Shown here in pieces: positions 15,865 through 22,604 of a stretch of 25,140 nucleotides of DNA. The notes under the pieces are model-generated. The model saw only the letters and a program-made list of their open reading frames with translations, had not been told where the DNA came from and ran no database searches. Where the stretch lies: positions 1-25,140 of the forward strand of contig JAKAXG010000006.1 in the NCBI GenBank assembly GCA_021827225.1. Direction: 5' to 3'. Position 1 is the stretch's first letter; every line of letters starts with the position of its first letter. This DNA comes from Actinomycetes bacterium. Its GTDB lineage: Bacteria; Actinomycetota; Acidimicrobiia; Acidimicrobiales; Palsa-688. The position numbers and the translations under genes were made by a program.

Positions 15865-16580
15865 CGGATCCCACCTGCGCGCCGGCCCTGGAGCTTCGCG
15901 GCGTGCGGGCCGCCTACGACCGCATCGAGGTCCTGCGCGGTGTCGACCTGGTGGTCGCGCAGGGCCGCATCCTGGCCCTTCTAGGGCCGAACGGGGCGGG
16001 CAAGACCACCACCATCCGGGTGGCCGGCGGGCGCATGCGCCCCACCTCCGGCCAGTTGCTGATCGACGGTGCGCCCGCGCCCCTGCTCCGGCCGGAACGG
16101 CTGGCCCGCCGGGGGGTGTGCAGCATCCCCGAAGGCCGCGGCGTGTTCCCGAACCTGACGGTGGCCGAGAACCTGCGCATGTGGACCTTCTGCGGCGCGT
16201 CACGCGCCGAGGTGGAAGAGGCCGCCTACAGCCGGTTCCCCCGGCTGCGGGAACGCCGCCGGCAGGCCGCCGGCAGCCTGTCGGGCGGGGAGCAGCAGAT
16301 GCTCGCCATGTCCCGGGCCCTGTCGACCGACCCGAGAGTCCTCCTGCTCGACGAGATCTCGATGGGACTGGCCCCGCTCGTGGTGGCCGAGCTCTACGAC
16401 CTGGTGAGGCAGATCGCCGCCGGCGGGTGCGCCGTCGTGCTCGTCGAGCAGTTCGCCGCCGCGGCCCTGGCCGTCGCCGATCGCGCCGCGGTGATGGCCG
16501 GCGGACGGGTGGAGCTGAAGGGCTCGCCCGACGAGGTGCGCGACGCCCTGGGCGGCATATATCTGCGGGCCGGCTCATAG
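15861..16580 (+). CDS. livF: LivF-type ABC transporter ATPase
   Basis: This 239-residue ATPase is the second nucleotide-binding subunit. It shows Walker A GPNGAGKT at 42-49, the LivF-typical EGRGVFPNLTVAENL from 91, a normal ABC signature LSGGEQ at 140-145, Walker B LLLDE at 161-165, and VEQF with Gln196 at the H-loop position, which is usual for LivF. The start GTG overlaps the previous stop (GTGA). With LivG it forms one canonical and one altered signature site, so ATP hydrolysis may be asymmetric. It is co-transcribed with the permease and probably with the receptor gene 46 bases downstream. Confidence 0.94.
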   Translation: MTDPTCAPALELRGVRAAYDRIEVLRGVDLVVAQGRILALLGPNGAGKTTTIRVAGGRMRPTSGQLLIDGAPAPLLRPERLARRGVCSIPEGRGVFPNLTVAENLRMWTFCGASRAEVEEAAYSRFPRLRERRRQAAGSLSGGEQQMLAMSRALSTDPRVLLLDEISMGLAPLVVAELYDLVRQIAAGGCAVVLVEQFAAAALAVADRAAVMAGGRVELKGSPDEVRDALGGIYLRAGS

Positions 16581-16626
16581 CGGCCCATCACCTGATGATG
16601 ACCAACCCATGAAAGGAACATCCACC

Positions 16627-17976
16627 GTGAAACCCAGCAGTTTGAGACTCGCCGCCCTGCTCGGGCTGGCCGGACTCACCGCCGCCGCCTGTGGCAGCTC
16701 CTCGAGCGGCAGGTCGGCGTCGGCCGGCTCGCCCACGACAGTGGCGACGCAGGCCGCGTCACCGGGGTCGGCGAGCACGTCGACCATCCCGTCGGACACG
16801 AAGCCCCTCAGCGTGCCGAGCGTCAGCGGGACCATCAGTGGGCCCGGGGTCACATCGAGCACCATCACCATCGGCCAGATCACCACCACGTCGGGACCGG
16901 TGCCCGGACTGTTCCAGGACGCCAACGACGGCCTGGACGCCTTTGCCGCCTACGTCAACGCCAACGGGGGCCTGGCCGGTCACCAGATCAAGGTGGTGCA
17001 CGAGGACGACGCCTTCAACTGCAACACCTACACCCAGGAGCTGAAGTCCCTGAGCACCAGGGTGTTCGCCGTGGTCGGCAGCTACACGCTCGAGGACACC
17101 TGCGGCAAGACCGTTCTCGCCTCCGATCCATCGTTGCTCGACGTGCAGGGCGTCGTGCTCGATCCGTCCCTCTACTCGTCCCCGAACGTGTTCACCCCGA
17201 CCCCCCTTCCCCCTGGCTTCATCACGACCGGTTACCAGTACATGAAGAACAAGTTCCCGGCCGACATCACCAAGACCGCGTCCCTCTACGCCGGGACCTC
17301 GGTGGCTGACGCCAAGGAGCAGGAGCTCGCGGCCCAGTCGATCGGCTACAAGTACGTCTACACCCGGTCGCTGGGGCCGACTGACACCAACTTCACCAGC
17401 GATATCCTGCGGATGAAGAACGAGGGGGTCAAGCTGGTCGACCTCACCTCCGATAATGTCAAGACGGTTGCCACGTTCGTCCAGGAGGCGGACCAGCAGG
17501 ACTTCAAACCCGACGCCATCTTCGGCAGCTCGGCGTACGACTCGCACTTCCTTCAGCTGCTGGGATCCACCCCGGCCGCGAACGTCTACGCCCCCCTCAC
17601 CTACAGCCTGTACCTGGGCCAGGACCGGGCCGCCGTTCCTGGCCTGAACACCTTCCTGACCGAGCTGGACAAGGTGAAGTCGGGTGAGAGCGCCAGCCTC
17701 TACAGCGTGGCCGCATGGGGCGCGGGGCTCCTCCTGGCCCAGGCCATGGCCGACGCCGGAGCCCAGGTGACCCCCGCGTCGACCATCGCGGGCATGTCCC
17801 ACGTCACCAGCTTCGACGCCGGTGGGCTGATCTCGCCGTCCAACCCGGCCAAGGACCAGCCTTCGGTCTGCATGGACATCGCCGGCATCCGGAACGGCAA
17901 GTGGGTGCGCCTGGATCCGTCCTCCGGGTTCGAGTGCGACGGCTCCTTCTTCGCCGTCAACCCCAGCCGCCTGTAG
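16627..17976 (+). CDS. LivJ/LivK-type substrate-binding lipoprotein
   Basis: This 449-residue protein is the extracytoplasmic receptor of the importer, with a type I periplasmic-binding fold (Peripla_BP_6). It has a lipoprotein signal peptide: a short basic start, the hydrophobic LRLAALLGLAGLTAAA and the lipid-modified Cys22. A Ser/Thr/Ala-rich linker follows to about residue 60, then the ITIGQITTTSGPVPG strand typical of the family. The start is taken as the GTG at 16627 because AAAGGAAC (16613-16620) precedes it at the right distance; an in-frame ATG at 16609 has no ribosome site and would add six residues. The ligand cannot be read from the sequence. Two strong stem-loops follow the stop and probably end the operon. 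Confidence 0.93.
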   Translation: MKPSSLRLAALLGLAGLTAAACGSSSSGRSASAGSPTTVATQAASPGSASTSTIPSDTKPLSVPSVSGTISGPGVTSSTITIGQITTTSGPVPGLFQDANDGLDAFAAYVNANGGLAGHQIKVVHEDDAFNCNTYTQELKSLSTRVFAVVGSYTLEDTCGKTVLASDPSLLDVQGVVLDPSLYSSPNVFTPTPLPPGFITTGYQYMKNKFPADITKTASLYAGTSVADAKEQELAAQSIGYKYVYTRSLGPTDTNFTSDILRMKNEGVKLVDLTSDNVKTVATFVQEADQQDFKPDAIFGSSAYDSHFLQLLGSTPAANVYAPLTYSLYLGQDRAAVPGLNTFLTELDKVKSGESASLYSVAAWGAGLLLAQAMADAGAQVTPASTIAGMSHVTSFDAGGLISPSNPAKDQPSVCMDIAGIRNGKWVRLDPSSGFECDGSFFAVNPSRL

Positions 17977-17980
17977 GCCC

Positions 17981-18042
17981 ATGGTCCGGTCAGCCGACAG
18001 GTCCTACGAGGGGCCTCACCGCTGGGTCTGACCGGGGACCAT
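17981..18042. terminator. Stem-loop after the importer operon
   Basis: ATGGTCCGGTCAG (17981-17993) pairs with CTGACCGGGGACCAT (18028-18042), with two extra bases in the right arm and a 34-base loop. It begins 4 bases after the receptor stop codon. There is no T-tract, so it may be a transcript-end or mRNA-stabilising element rather than a classical terminator. Confidence 0.45.
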
Positions 18043-18061
18043 TCACTTCGAGGCGTGAGGA

Positions 18062-18097
18062 GTCCGCGGCCGGGGGAACTCTCTCCCGGTCGCGGAC
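18062..18097. terminator. Strong G+C stem-loop, second hairpin after the importer operon
   Basis: GTCCGCGGCCGGG (18062-18074) pairs with CCCGGTCGCGGAC (18085-18097) over 13 positions including one G-U pair; two further inner pairs leave a six-base loop. No T-tract follows. It lies between the importer operon and the next promoter. Together with the preceding stem-loop it probably forms a tandem terminator. Confidence 0.55.
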
Positions 18098-18131
18098 CGT
18101 GCGCCAACCGAACATGTGTTCCCCTGCGTGA

Positions 18132-18137
18132 TAGGCT
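18132..18137 (+). promoter_or_regulatory. Probable -10 for the 111-residue gene and its leader peptide
   Basis: TAGGCT at 18132-18137 fits the actinobacterial TANNNT -10 and lies 6 bases before a GTG at 18144, where transcription should start. No convincing -35 is seen. Confidence 0.4.
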
Positions 18138-18143
18138 GAGGTT

Positions 18144-18194
18144 GTGATTCGACTACGGGTCTTACCGGGGTTCTGCTTGGACGGGGGCGCCTGA
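18144..18194 (+). CDS. Possible leaderless 16-residue leader peptide
   Basis: GTG at 18144 begins a 16-codon frame (MIRLRVLPGFCLDGGA) ending in TGA at 18192-18194, one base before the ATG of the next gene. The GTG stands 7 bases after a TAGGCT -10, so it would be the very first codon of the mRNA. Translation running through it would deliver ribosomes to the next start, which has only a weak G-rich ribosome site. No amino-acid run suggests attenuation; the single Cys is not in a cluster. It is short enough to arise by chance, so this is only a candidate. Confidence 0.3.
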   Translation: MIRLRVLPGFCLDGGA

Positions 18195-18195
18195 G

Positions 18196-18531
18196 ATGGC
18201 GTTCGGGCAACAGCCAGGTCCTCCGGCGTCGCCGCGGCAGGTGCAGGACCTGCTTGACCTCATTCAACGCGCCGGTCATCGCGATTTTCGAGACGCCCGA
18301 GGTCCCATGGGGTTCACTCAGCGCCAGGCGGGGGGTAGGTTCACCCGCGACGAGGCCGCCGAGTTCATCCAACGGCTTCAGGACGCCGAGTCCGATCCAG
18401 AGACGCCGGTCGCAGCCCAGGGATGGCGGCAGTCCGCCCAGGACCAGCTTCTCGGCCGCATGCCGGCCGAACAGCTGGCCGTCGAGCTTCGTCGGCGCGG
18501 TTGGATGGTGATCGAACCCCTGACGGCTTGA
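18196..18531 (+). CDS. Conserved hypothetical protein (111 residues)
   Basis: The function is not recognised. The 111-residue protein has a Gly/Pro/Gln-rich N-terminus (MAFGQQPGPPASPRQVQ), a predicted helix (VQDLLDLIQRAGH), a conserved-looking segment RDARGPMGFTQRQAGGRFTRDEA, a helix EFIQRLQDAE, and a C-terminal helix ending RRRGWMVIEPLTA. It is soluble, with no signal peptide or Cys. It resembles small hypothetical proteins that I recall from actinobacteria, but I cannot name a family with confidence. The ATG at 18196 follows a candidate leader peptide by one base. A hairpin with a T-run ends the unit at about 18700. It stands alone, away from the catabolic genes. Confidence 0.8.
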   Translation: MAFGQQPGPPASPRQVQDLLDLIQRAGHRDFRDARGPMGFTQRQAGGRFTRDEAAEFIQRLQDAESDPETPVAAQGWRQSAQDQLLGRMPAEQLAVELRRRGWMVIEPLTA

Positions 18532-18678
18532 GCATGTGACGGTCCGCGGTGCCGAGACACCTGGACGGCAGGCGGCGACCATGGGGGTGGCGCGCCGGTC
18601 CCCGATGGCCCCGGCCGTCGGCCGGGGACCGTTGATGACGATCGCTCGAAGACCGGGACTGCCGGCCAGACCGTCGAG

Positions 18679-18701
18679 TGCCGAACGGCATGGCATTTTT
18701 T
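18679..18701 (+). terminator. Intrinsic terminator with T-run
   Basis: TGCC-GAAC-GGCA (18679-18690), which can alternatively pair TGCC with the later GGCA (18692-18695), is followed by six T (18696-18701) and a T/C-rich stretch. In this G+C-rich DNA the T-run stands out. It lies about 150 bases after the 111-residue gene and before the YbjQ-like gene. The bases between hold no gene that I can support. Confidence 0.45.
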
Positions 18702-18754
18702 CTCTTCTTCCGGCGGGCTACCTTTTCACCGGCGGTCATCGAAGGGGAGGCTTG

Positions 18755-19084
18755 ATGCTGATCAGCACCATGAATGACATTCCGGGATACGAGATCACGG
18801 AGGTGCTCGGAGAGGTATTCGGGCTCACTGTCCGCTCCAGGAATGTGGGCTCGCAGATCGGCTCCGGGCTGAAGTCTCTCGTGGGAGGCGAGTTGAAGGG
18901 TATGACGAAGAACCTCGCGACCAGCCGCCAGGAGGTCATCCAGCGGATGGTGGATGAGGCTCAGGCGAAGGGGGCGGACGCCGTGGTGGCCTTTCGGTTC
19001 GACACCTCCGAGATGGGTGGCAACTTCACCGAGATCTGCGCCTACGGTACGGCGGTCAGGACGGCGCGCCGCACCGGCTCCTGA
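18755..19084 (+). CDS. YbjQ/UPF0145-family protein
   Basis: This 109-residue protein belongs to the YbjQ (UPF0145, putative heavy-metal-binding) family. It begins MLISTMNDIPGYEITEVLG, and has VRSRNVGSQIGSGLKSLVGGE, then a helix (ATSRQEVIQRMVDEAQAKGADAVV) and the closing strand TEICAYGTAVR. Members form pentameric rings; their cellular role is not settled. The ATG at 18755 gives the normal N-terminus, with GGAGG (18746-18750) only 4 bases upstream; a second ATG at 18770 has better spacing but would remove the first strand. TACCTT at 18719-18724 may be its -10. The stop codon lies inside the arm of a shared terminator hairpin. Confidence 0.9.
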   Translation: MLISTMNDIPGYEITEVLGEVFGLTVRSRNVGSQIGSGLKSLVGGELKGMTKNLATSRQEVIQRMVDEAQAKGADAVVAFRFDTSEMGGNFTEICAYGTAVRTARRTGS

Positions 19085-19103
19085 GCGGCGACTCAGGGGC
19101 CGG
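19074..19103. terminator. Bidirectional terminator hairpin containing both stop codons
   Basis: CCGGCTCCTGAG (19074-19085) and CTCAGGGGCCGG (19092-19103) form a 12-pair stem with one G-U pair and a 6-base loop. The TGA of the YbjQ-like gene (19082-19084) is in the left arm. The stop of the convergent SCO6745-family gene (19093-19095 on the other strand) is in the right arm. The genes are only 8 bases apart. Confidence 0.65.
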
Positions 19104-19992
19104 AGCGGGCGAGGTCGTGCGGCCCGGAAGCGGGGTAGCCGCCGGAAGCACGGATGGCCTGGCCCCAGTGCCGGAGAATCGTCATCAGCGGGTCGAGGTC
19201 CTCGCCGAGAGCCTGGACGATCCTGTCGCACTGTCGGTCGGTTGCCATCTCCACGTCGTCGCGTGCAGCACGGCCCCGCTCGGTCAGAGAGCCATCGCTC
19301 AGCCAGCCTCGTGCCTGGAGGCGCTCTGTCGCGCTGTCGAGGTCGTCATCGCCCCATGCCCTGGTCCGGATGTAGGTGCGCGTCGGCAGACCCCAGTAGA
19401 GCTCGGTCAGTAGACCTATCTCGACGGCGTCGAAACCGGCGGAGGTCCAGGCGGCCGTGTGGGCGTCCCCCCGGTACTCCCGCAGACAGTCGGCCAGCCT
19501 CCACATGTCGGCCATCGGCTCACCGGGAAGACCCAGAGACGACAGCCCCGCATACAGCGGCTTACCCTCCGGCCGAAGCCCGTCGCACGCTCTCGCCAGC
19601 AGTGCGGTCACCTCATCGAGGCCCTCGGGGTTCGGGCCGAGGATGCGGGTGAGCTGGGCCGCGGCGCCCTCCGCCCTGGCCGCACAGATCGTGGCCGCAT
19701 CGGTGATCGTCCAGCCTCGTTCTACTGCAGGGATCACGGCCGAGGGGTTGAACACGGCGAACGCTGCGGCAACGACGTGCCCGGAGACTTGGCCCATTAC
19801 GGACCCACGGCTCGTGAAATACGCCGGGCCGTCAGGCAGGGCGACTCCACGGGCGGAAGCGGGGCTCGGATCGAAGCCGAGTGCGGCGTAGCCGGAATGG
19901 CACTCCGGCGAGAAGTACACCTGCCCGGCAACCGGTTCGAGAGCAGCTGCCAGACGGCGGCACGCAGGCCCCGGGTCAGATGAAGGCACCAC
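19093..19992 (-). CDS. SCO6745-family protein
   Basis: This 299-residue soluble protein matches the actinobacterial SCO6745 family by layout: an N-terminal helix with a substrate-pocket-like region (LAAALEPVAGQVYFSPECHSGYAALGF), the conserved AYFTSRGSVMGQVSGHVVAAAFAVFNP, a helical middle, and a C-terminal winged-helix-like part (TRAWGDDDLDSATERLQARGWLSDGSLTERG). It looks like a degenerate DNA-binding or ligand-binding protein; no enzyme activity is established. The start is GTG 19992 or the adjacent GTG 19989; -10 TAACGT (20007-20002) ends 9 bases upstream, which fits a leaderless mRNA with no Shine-Dalgarno. It converges on the YbjQ-like gene and diverges from the S4 gene. Confidence 0.85.
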   Translation of the reverse strand: MVPSSDPGPACRRLAAALEPVAGQVYFSPECHSGYAALGFDPSPASARGVALPDGPAYFTSRGSVMGQVSGHVVAAAFAVFNPSAVIPAVERGWTITDAATICAARAEGAAAQLTRILGPNPEGLDEVTALLARACDGLRPEGKPLYAGLSSLGLPGEPMADMWRLADCLREYRGDAHTAAWTSAGFDAVEIGLLTELYWGLPTRTYIRTRAWGDDDLDSATERLQARGWLSDGSLTERGRAARDDVEMATDRQCDRIVQALGEDLDPLMTILRHWGQAIRASGGYPASGPHDLARSGP

Positions 19993-20001
19993 TGGTGACA
20001 G

Positions 20002-20007
20002 ACGTTA
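20002..20007 (-). promoter_or_regulatory. Leaderless -10 of the SCO6745-family gene
   Basis: TAACGT on the minus strand (20007-20002) fits TANNNT and ends 9 bases before the paired GTG start codons at 19992/19989. No ribosome site is present. Confidence 0.4.
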
Positions 20008-20090
20008 CCTGCCCGAACCGTCCAGCGCTGGCCCAGACGCTCGCCGACCGCAACAAGCAGGTCCCCGTGCCATGCCGCCCCGGAATCCCA

Positions 20091-20096
20091 TAGCGT
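20091..20096 (+). promoter_or_regulatory. Leaderless -10 of the S4-domain gene
   Basis: TAGCGT (20091-20096) ends 7 bases before the GTG at 20104, so the mRNA should begin at the start codon. No ribosome site is present. A good -35 is not seen. Confidence 0.5.
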
Positions 20097-20103
20097 CGAC
20101 CCC

Positions 20104-20328
20104 GTGCGCGCTGTGACCATCCGGGACGACTCCATCCGCTTGGGCCAGTTCTTGAAATTGGCTGGGATGGTCGACTCGGGATCGGAGGCCAAGCTCCTGC
20201 TCGAAGACGGGCAGGTCCGGGTCAACGATGTCATCGAGACCCGCCGTGGCCGCCGCCTCCGCATCGGAGACGAGATCGCGGTACCCGGCGACGTCGCCAT
20301 GGTCGTGGCCACCGGGACCGTCCCCTAG
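20104..20328 (+). CDS. S4-domain RNA-binding protein (YaaA/YbcJ-like)
   Basis: This 74-residue protein is almost entirely one S4 RNA-binding domain: IRLGQFLKLAGMVDSGSEAK, then LLLEDGQVRVNDVIETRRGRRLRIGDEIAVPG. Single-domain S4 proteins of this kind bind structured RNA; a link to ribosome assembly is supposed for relatives but not shown here. The GTG at 20104 directly follows a -10 and suits a leaderless mRNA. A second GTG at 20113 is possible. It is divergent from the SCO6745-family gene and convergent with the dienelactone hydrolase gene, with a stem-loop at its 3' end. Confidence 0.92.
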   Translation: MRAVTIRDDSIRLGQFLKLAGMVDSGSEAKLLLEDGQVRVNDVIETRRGRRLRIGDEIAVPGDVAMVVATGTVP

Positions 20329-20346
20329 CGGCCCGGACCGGGACGG
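20318..20346. terminator. Stem-loop between convergent genes
   Basis: CCGTCCC (20318-20324) pairs with GGGACGG (20340-20346) around a 15-base loop, overlapping the stop codon of the S4 gene. The hydrolase gene ends at 20360 on the other strand. No T-tract is present. Confidence 0.35.
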
Positions 20347-20359
20347 GGGGTGCGGGCCT

Positions 20360-21100
20360 TCAGGTGAGGGTGCCGGAGAAGAGGCCGGTCAGCTCCTCCC
20401 AGTGCCGCTCGGCTGCCGCGTGGTTGTAGACGGGGAAGTCGGCCATCGTCCACCCGTGCAGGGCGCCTTGGTAGATCTCGCAGCGGTGCTCGACACCGGC
20501 GTCGGTCAAGGCCTGCTCCAGCCTGTCGGCCATCTCCGGGGGATAGGAGCTGTCCTCGGCCGCGCCGGCGACGTAGACCCGAGCCGTCATGCGGGGGGCG
20601 AGAAGGTGGGGGCTGAGCTCGGATTCGCTTGCCAGGTTGCCGCCGTGGAAGCTGGCCGCGGCGGCGACACGGTCGGGATATGTTCCCGCGGCGGTCAGCG
20701 ATATGGCCCCGCCCATGCAGTAGCCGGTCGTGCCGACCATGGTCCCAGCTACGTCTTCCCGAGAGTTGAGGTAGTCGAGGAAGGCCTCGGTGTCGCCGGC
20801 TGCCCGGCGGTTGTCGGTGGAGGAGAAGAGATGGGCCAGCGCGCTCCTCACGTCGCCCGAGGCGAAGACCGTCTTCGGGTCCAGCGGCTCGTAGCTGCCG
20901 GCCCGGTAGAACAGGTCGGGGAGCAGCACGATGTAGCCGTGATCGGCCAGCCGCTGCCCCATCTCGAACAGTTTCGGCCGGATCCCCAACCCGTCCATGA
21001 AGAAGATCACCGCCGGGTGCCGGCCGCCCTCCGCTGGGGTGAACACACTCGCCGGGCACTCGCCGTCGGTGGTGCGGATCGAAACCGATTCCCTGGTCAT
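20360..21100 (-). CDS. Dienelactone hydrolase family protein
   Basis: This 246-residue cytoplasmic alpha/beta hydrolase matches dienelactone hydrolase, which opens 4-carboxymethylenebut-2-en-4-olide in the chlorocatechol branch of the ortho pathway; many homologues act on other esters or lactones. The triad is visible: nucleophile Cys128 in GYCMGG, Asp183 in AEDSSYPP and His215 in LHGWT. The ATG at 21100 has the ribosome site AGGAGG (21114-21109) 8 bases upstream. The length is typical. No other chlorocatechol gene is near, so a specific role in aromatic degradation is not supported. It follows the two serine hydrolase genes on the same strand after 116 bases. Confidence 0.92.
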   Translation of the reverse strand: MTRESVSIRTTDGECPASVFTPAEGGRHPAVIFFMDGLGIRPKLFEMGQRLADHGYIVLLPDLFYRAGSYEPLDPKTVFASGDVRSALAHLFSSTDNRRAAGDTEAFLDYLNSREDVAGTMVGTTGYCMGGAISLTAAGTYPDRVAAAASFHGGNLASESELSPHLLAPRMTARVYVAGAAEDSSYPPEMADRLEQALTDAGVEHRCEIYQGALHGWTMADFPVYNHAAAERHWEELTGLFSGTLT

Positions 21101-21193
21101 GCCCGTGGCCTCCTGTCCCTGTCAGTCGCCACGATCATGACGGCACGCGATGCGGAGCCGCCACTTCGGATTGAGGGGTGCGCGCTTCTGCCG

Positions 21194-21216
21194 CCCGGCG
21201 ATCCGGAACGATCGGG
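21194..21216 (-). terminator. Weak stem-loop after the secreted serine hydrolase gene
   Basis: CGATC (21199-21203) pairs with GATCG (21210-21214) around a 6-base loop, with outer C/G pairs if a small bulge is allowed. It directly follows the stop codon at 21217-21219 on the minus strand. There is no T-tract and the stem is short, so this is tentative. Confidence 0.25.
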
Positions 21217-22599
21217 CTAGAGCAGACCAGGTAGTGACCGGAGGTTCTCGACCAGCCCGGCTGTGGGGATGGACCCGTCGCAGAACACGATGTTGCAGCT
21301 CGGGTTGGTGACCAGGTCGGTCATCAACACCCCCGGGTTGATGTAGTCCATCGGGTTCGCATCGAGATCGAGCGGGTCCCCGGTGTAGGGGCCCGGGTCA
21401 GGGACGTGGACGTCTTCGACTGCGGCCATCAGGGCGCGGAAGAAGGTCCACTGCATCTCATCGGGGGCGGCTCCGAGCAGGACGGGCGGGTCGAGGGAAA
21501 GGCTGCCGAAGTACCCCGTCGTGATGACGGTCATGTGCAGGGTGGGGATCATGACCACGAGCTGGCCACCGGTGCCGTTCATCTCGTAGGCGCTGGGGGG
21601 CAGCGGCGGAATCGCGTGGCGATCCAGTGTCTGGGCGGAGGGGATGTCGGCGCCGGTGCACGGCTTCCCGGCGTTGGTCCAGAACAGCAACCCGTAGCAC
21701 CCGTTCGTTGGATCGGGGCGGCTGACCGCCGCGACGTAGGCGGCGGGCACGACCTGCCGATCGTCCCAGCGTCCATGGTTGCTCATCAGCAGCCCGAGGC
21801 GGGCGAGTTGCTGCGGGGTGAGGAACAGGTTCGAATATCCGTAGGGCAGCCCGGATCGGTCACGCAGCCAGAAGTAGCTGCCGGCGGCGATCCCGATCGG
21901 GCCGAACAGCTTCTGCTGGGCGAAGCCCGCGAGATCTCCGCCGACGGCGTCCTGGACGACCTGCGCGAGCAGCGCCGGACCGAGTTGGGAGTACTGGAAA
22001 TGCGTGCCGGCCGGGTATACGAATGGCTGAGCGAGCTCCTCCTGGGCTTGGCTGGGGTCGGCTCCCAGCGTGACGGCTTCGGCCAGGATCGACTGGCGTA
22101 GGCCGCCGGTCTGGGTCAGCAGGTCACGGACGGTGATCGCCCGGTGGGCAGCGTCACCCCACCCGGGCCTGCTCGGCAGGTACCGTCCGATAGGGGCGTC
22201 GAGGCTGAGCCTGCGCTCGCCGATGGCGATGCCGGCCAGCAGCGAGACCACGGACTTGGTGACGCTCCAGACGTTGTTGTGCACCGAGGAGGTAAGGGCG
22301 TTCAGCGGGTCGGTGGCGACCAGGCAGCTGTTGCGGAAGACCTGGACCGACAGCCGCAGCCGGCTGCTCAACATGGCGACGGCAGCGGCGACCTTGGAGG
22401 CGTTGAGGTTCTCCTGCGCCGGGGTGGCGGTGCCGAACGGTCCCGACGCCGATGGAACGCCACACAGCTTCGGTGTCTCCACCCCGGAGGCCGACGCGGC
22501 TTTGACGGGGATCAGCGCCAGACCGGCGACCACCAGACAGACCATGACGATCCGCTGGATCACTCTTCTGCCGGCCACGGTCTGTCCTCGCTCGTCCAT
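21217..22599 (-). CDS. Secreted serine hydrolase, class C beta-lactamase fold
   Basis: This 460-residue protein has a signal peptide (basic RRVIQR, then hydrophobic IVMVCLVVAGLALIP, probable cleavage near ASA-SG at about 37-39), so it acts outside the membrane. The SxxK nucleophile motif is Ser112-Val-Thr-Lys115. Tyr203 in YSQ takes the place of YxN, and NGTGGQ (341-346) corresponds to the KTG strand. These features fit the wide family of beta-lactamases, D-Ala-D-Ala peptidases and esterases. Unlike true AmpC the YxN Asn is Gln, so beta-lactam hydrolysis is doubtful. The ATG at 22599 lies 5 bases after the stop of a related gene, so they are probably co-transcribed. The Pro/Asp-rich tail after 400 is not part of the usual fold. 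Confidence 0.9.
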   Translation of the reverse strand: MDERGQTVAGRRVIQRIVMVCLVVAGLALIPVKAASASGVETPKLCGVPSASGPFGTATPAQENLNASKVAAAVAMLSSRLRLSVQVFRNSCLVATDPLNALTSSVHNNVWSVTKSVVSLLAGIAIGERRLSLDAPIGRYLPSRPGWGDAAHRAITVRDLLTQTGGLRQSILAEAVTLGADPSQAQEELAQPFVYPAGTHFQYSQLGPALLAQVVQDAVGGDLAGFAQQKLFGPIGIAAGSYFWLRDRSGLPYGYSNLFLTPQQLARLGLLMSNHGRWDDRQVVPAAYVAAVSRPDPTNGCYGLLFWTNAGKPCTGADIPSAQTLDRHAIPPLPPSAYEMNGTGGQLVVMIPTLHMTVITTGYFGSLSLDPPVLLGAAPDEMQWTFFRALMAAVEDVHVPDPGPYTGDPLDLDANPMDYINPGVLMTDLVTNPSCNIVFCDGSIPTAGLVENLRSLPGLL

Positions 22600-22604
22600 G
22601 TAGC

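Noticed and set aside
16609..16626. ATG at 16609 as the start of the binding lipoprotein
   Set aside because: No ribosome site precedes it, whereas the GTG at 16627 has AAAGGAAC at good spacing and gives a cleaner signal peptide.
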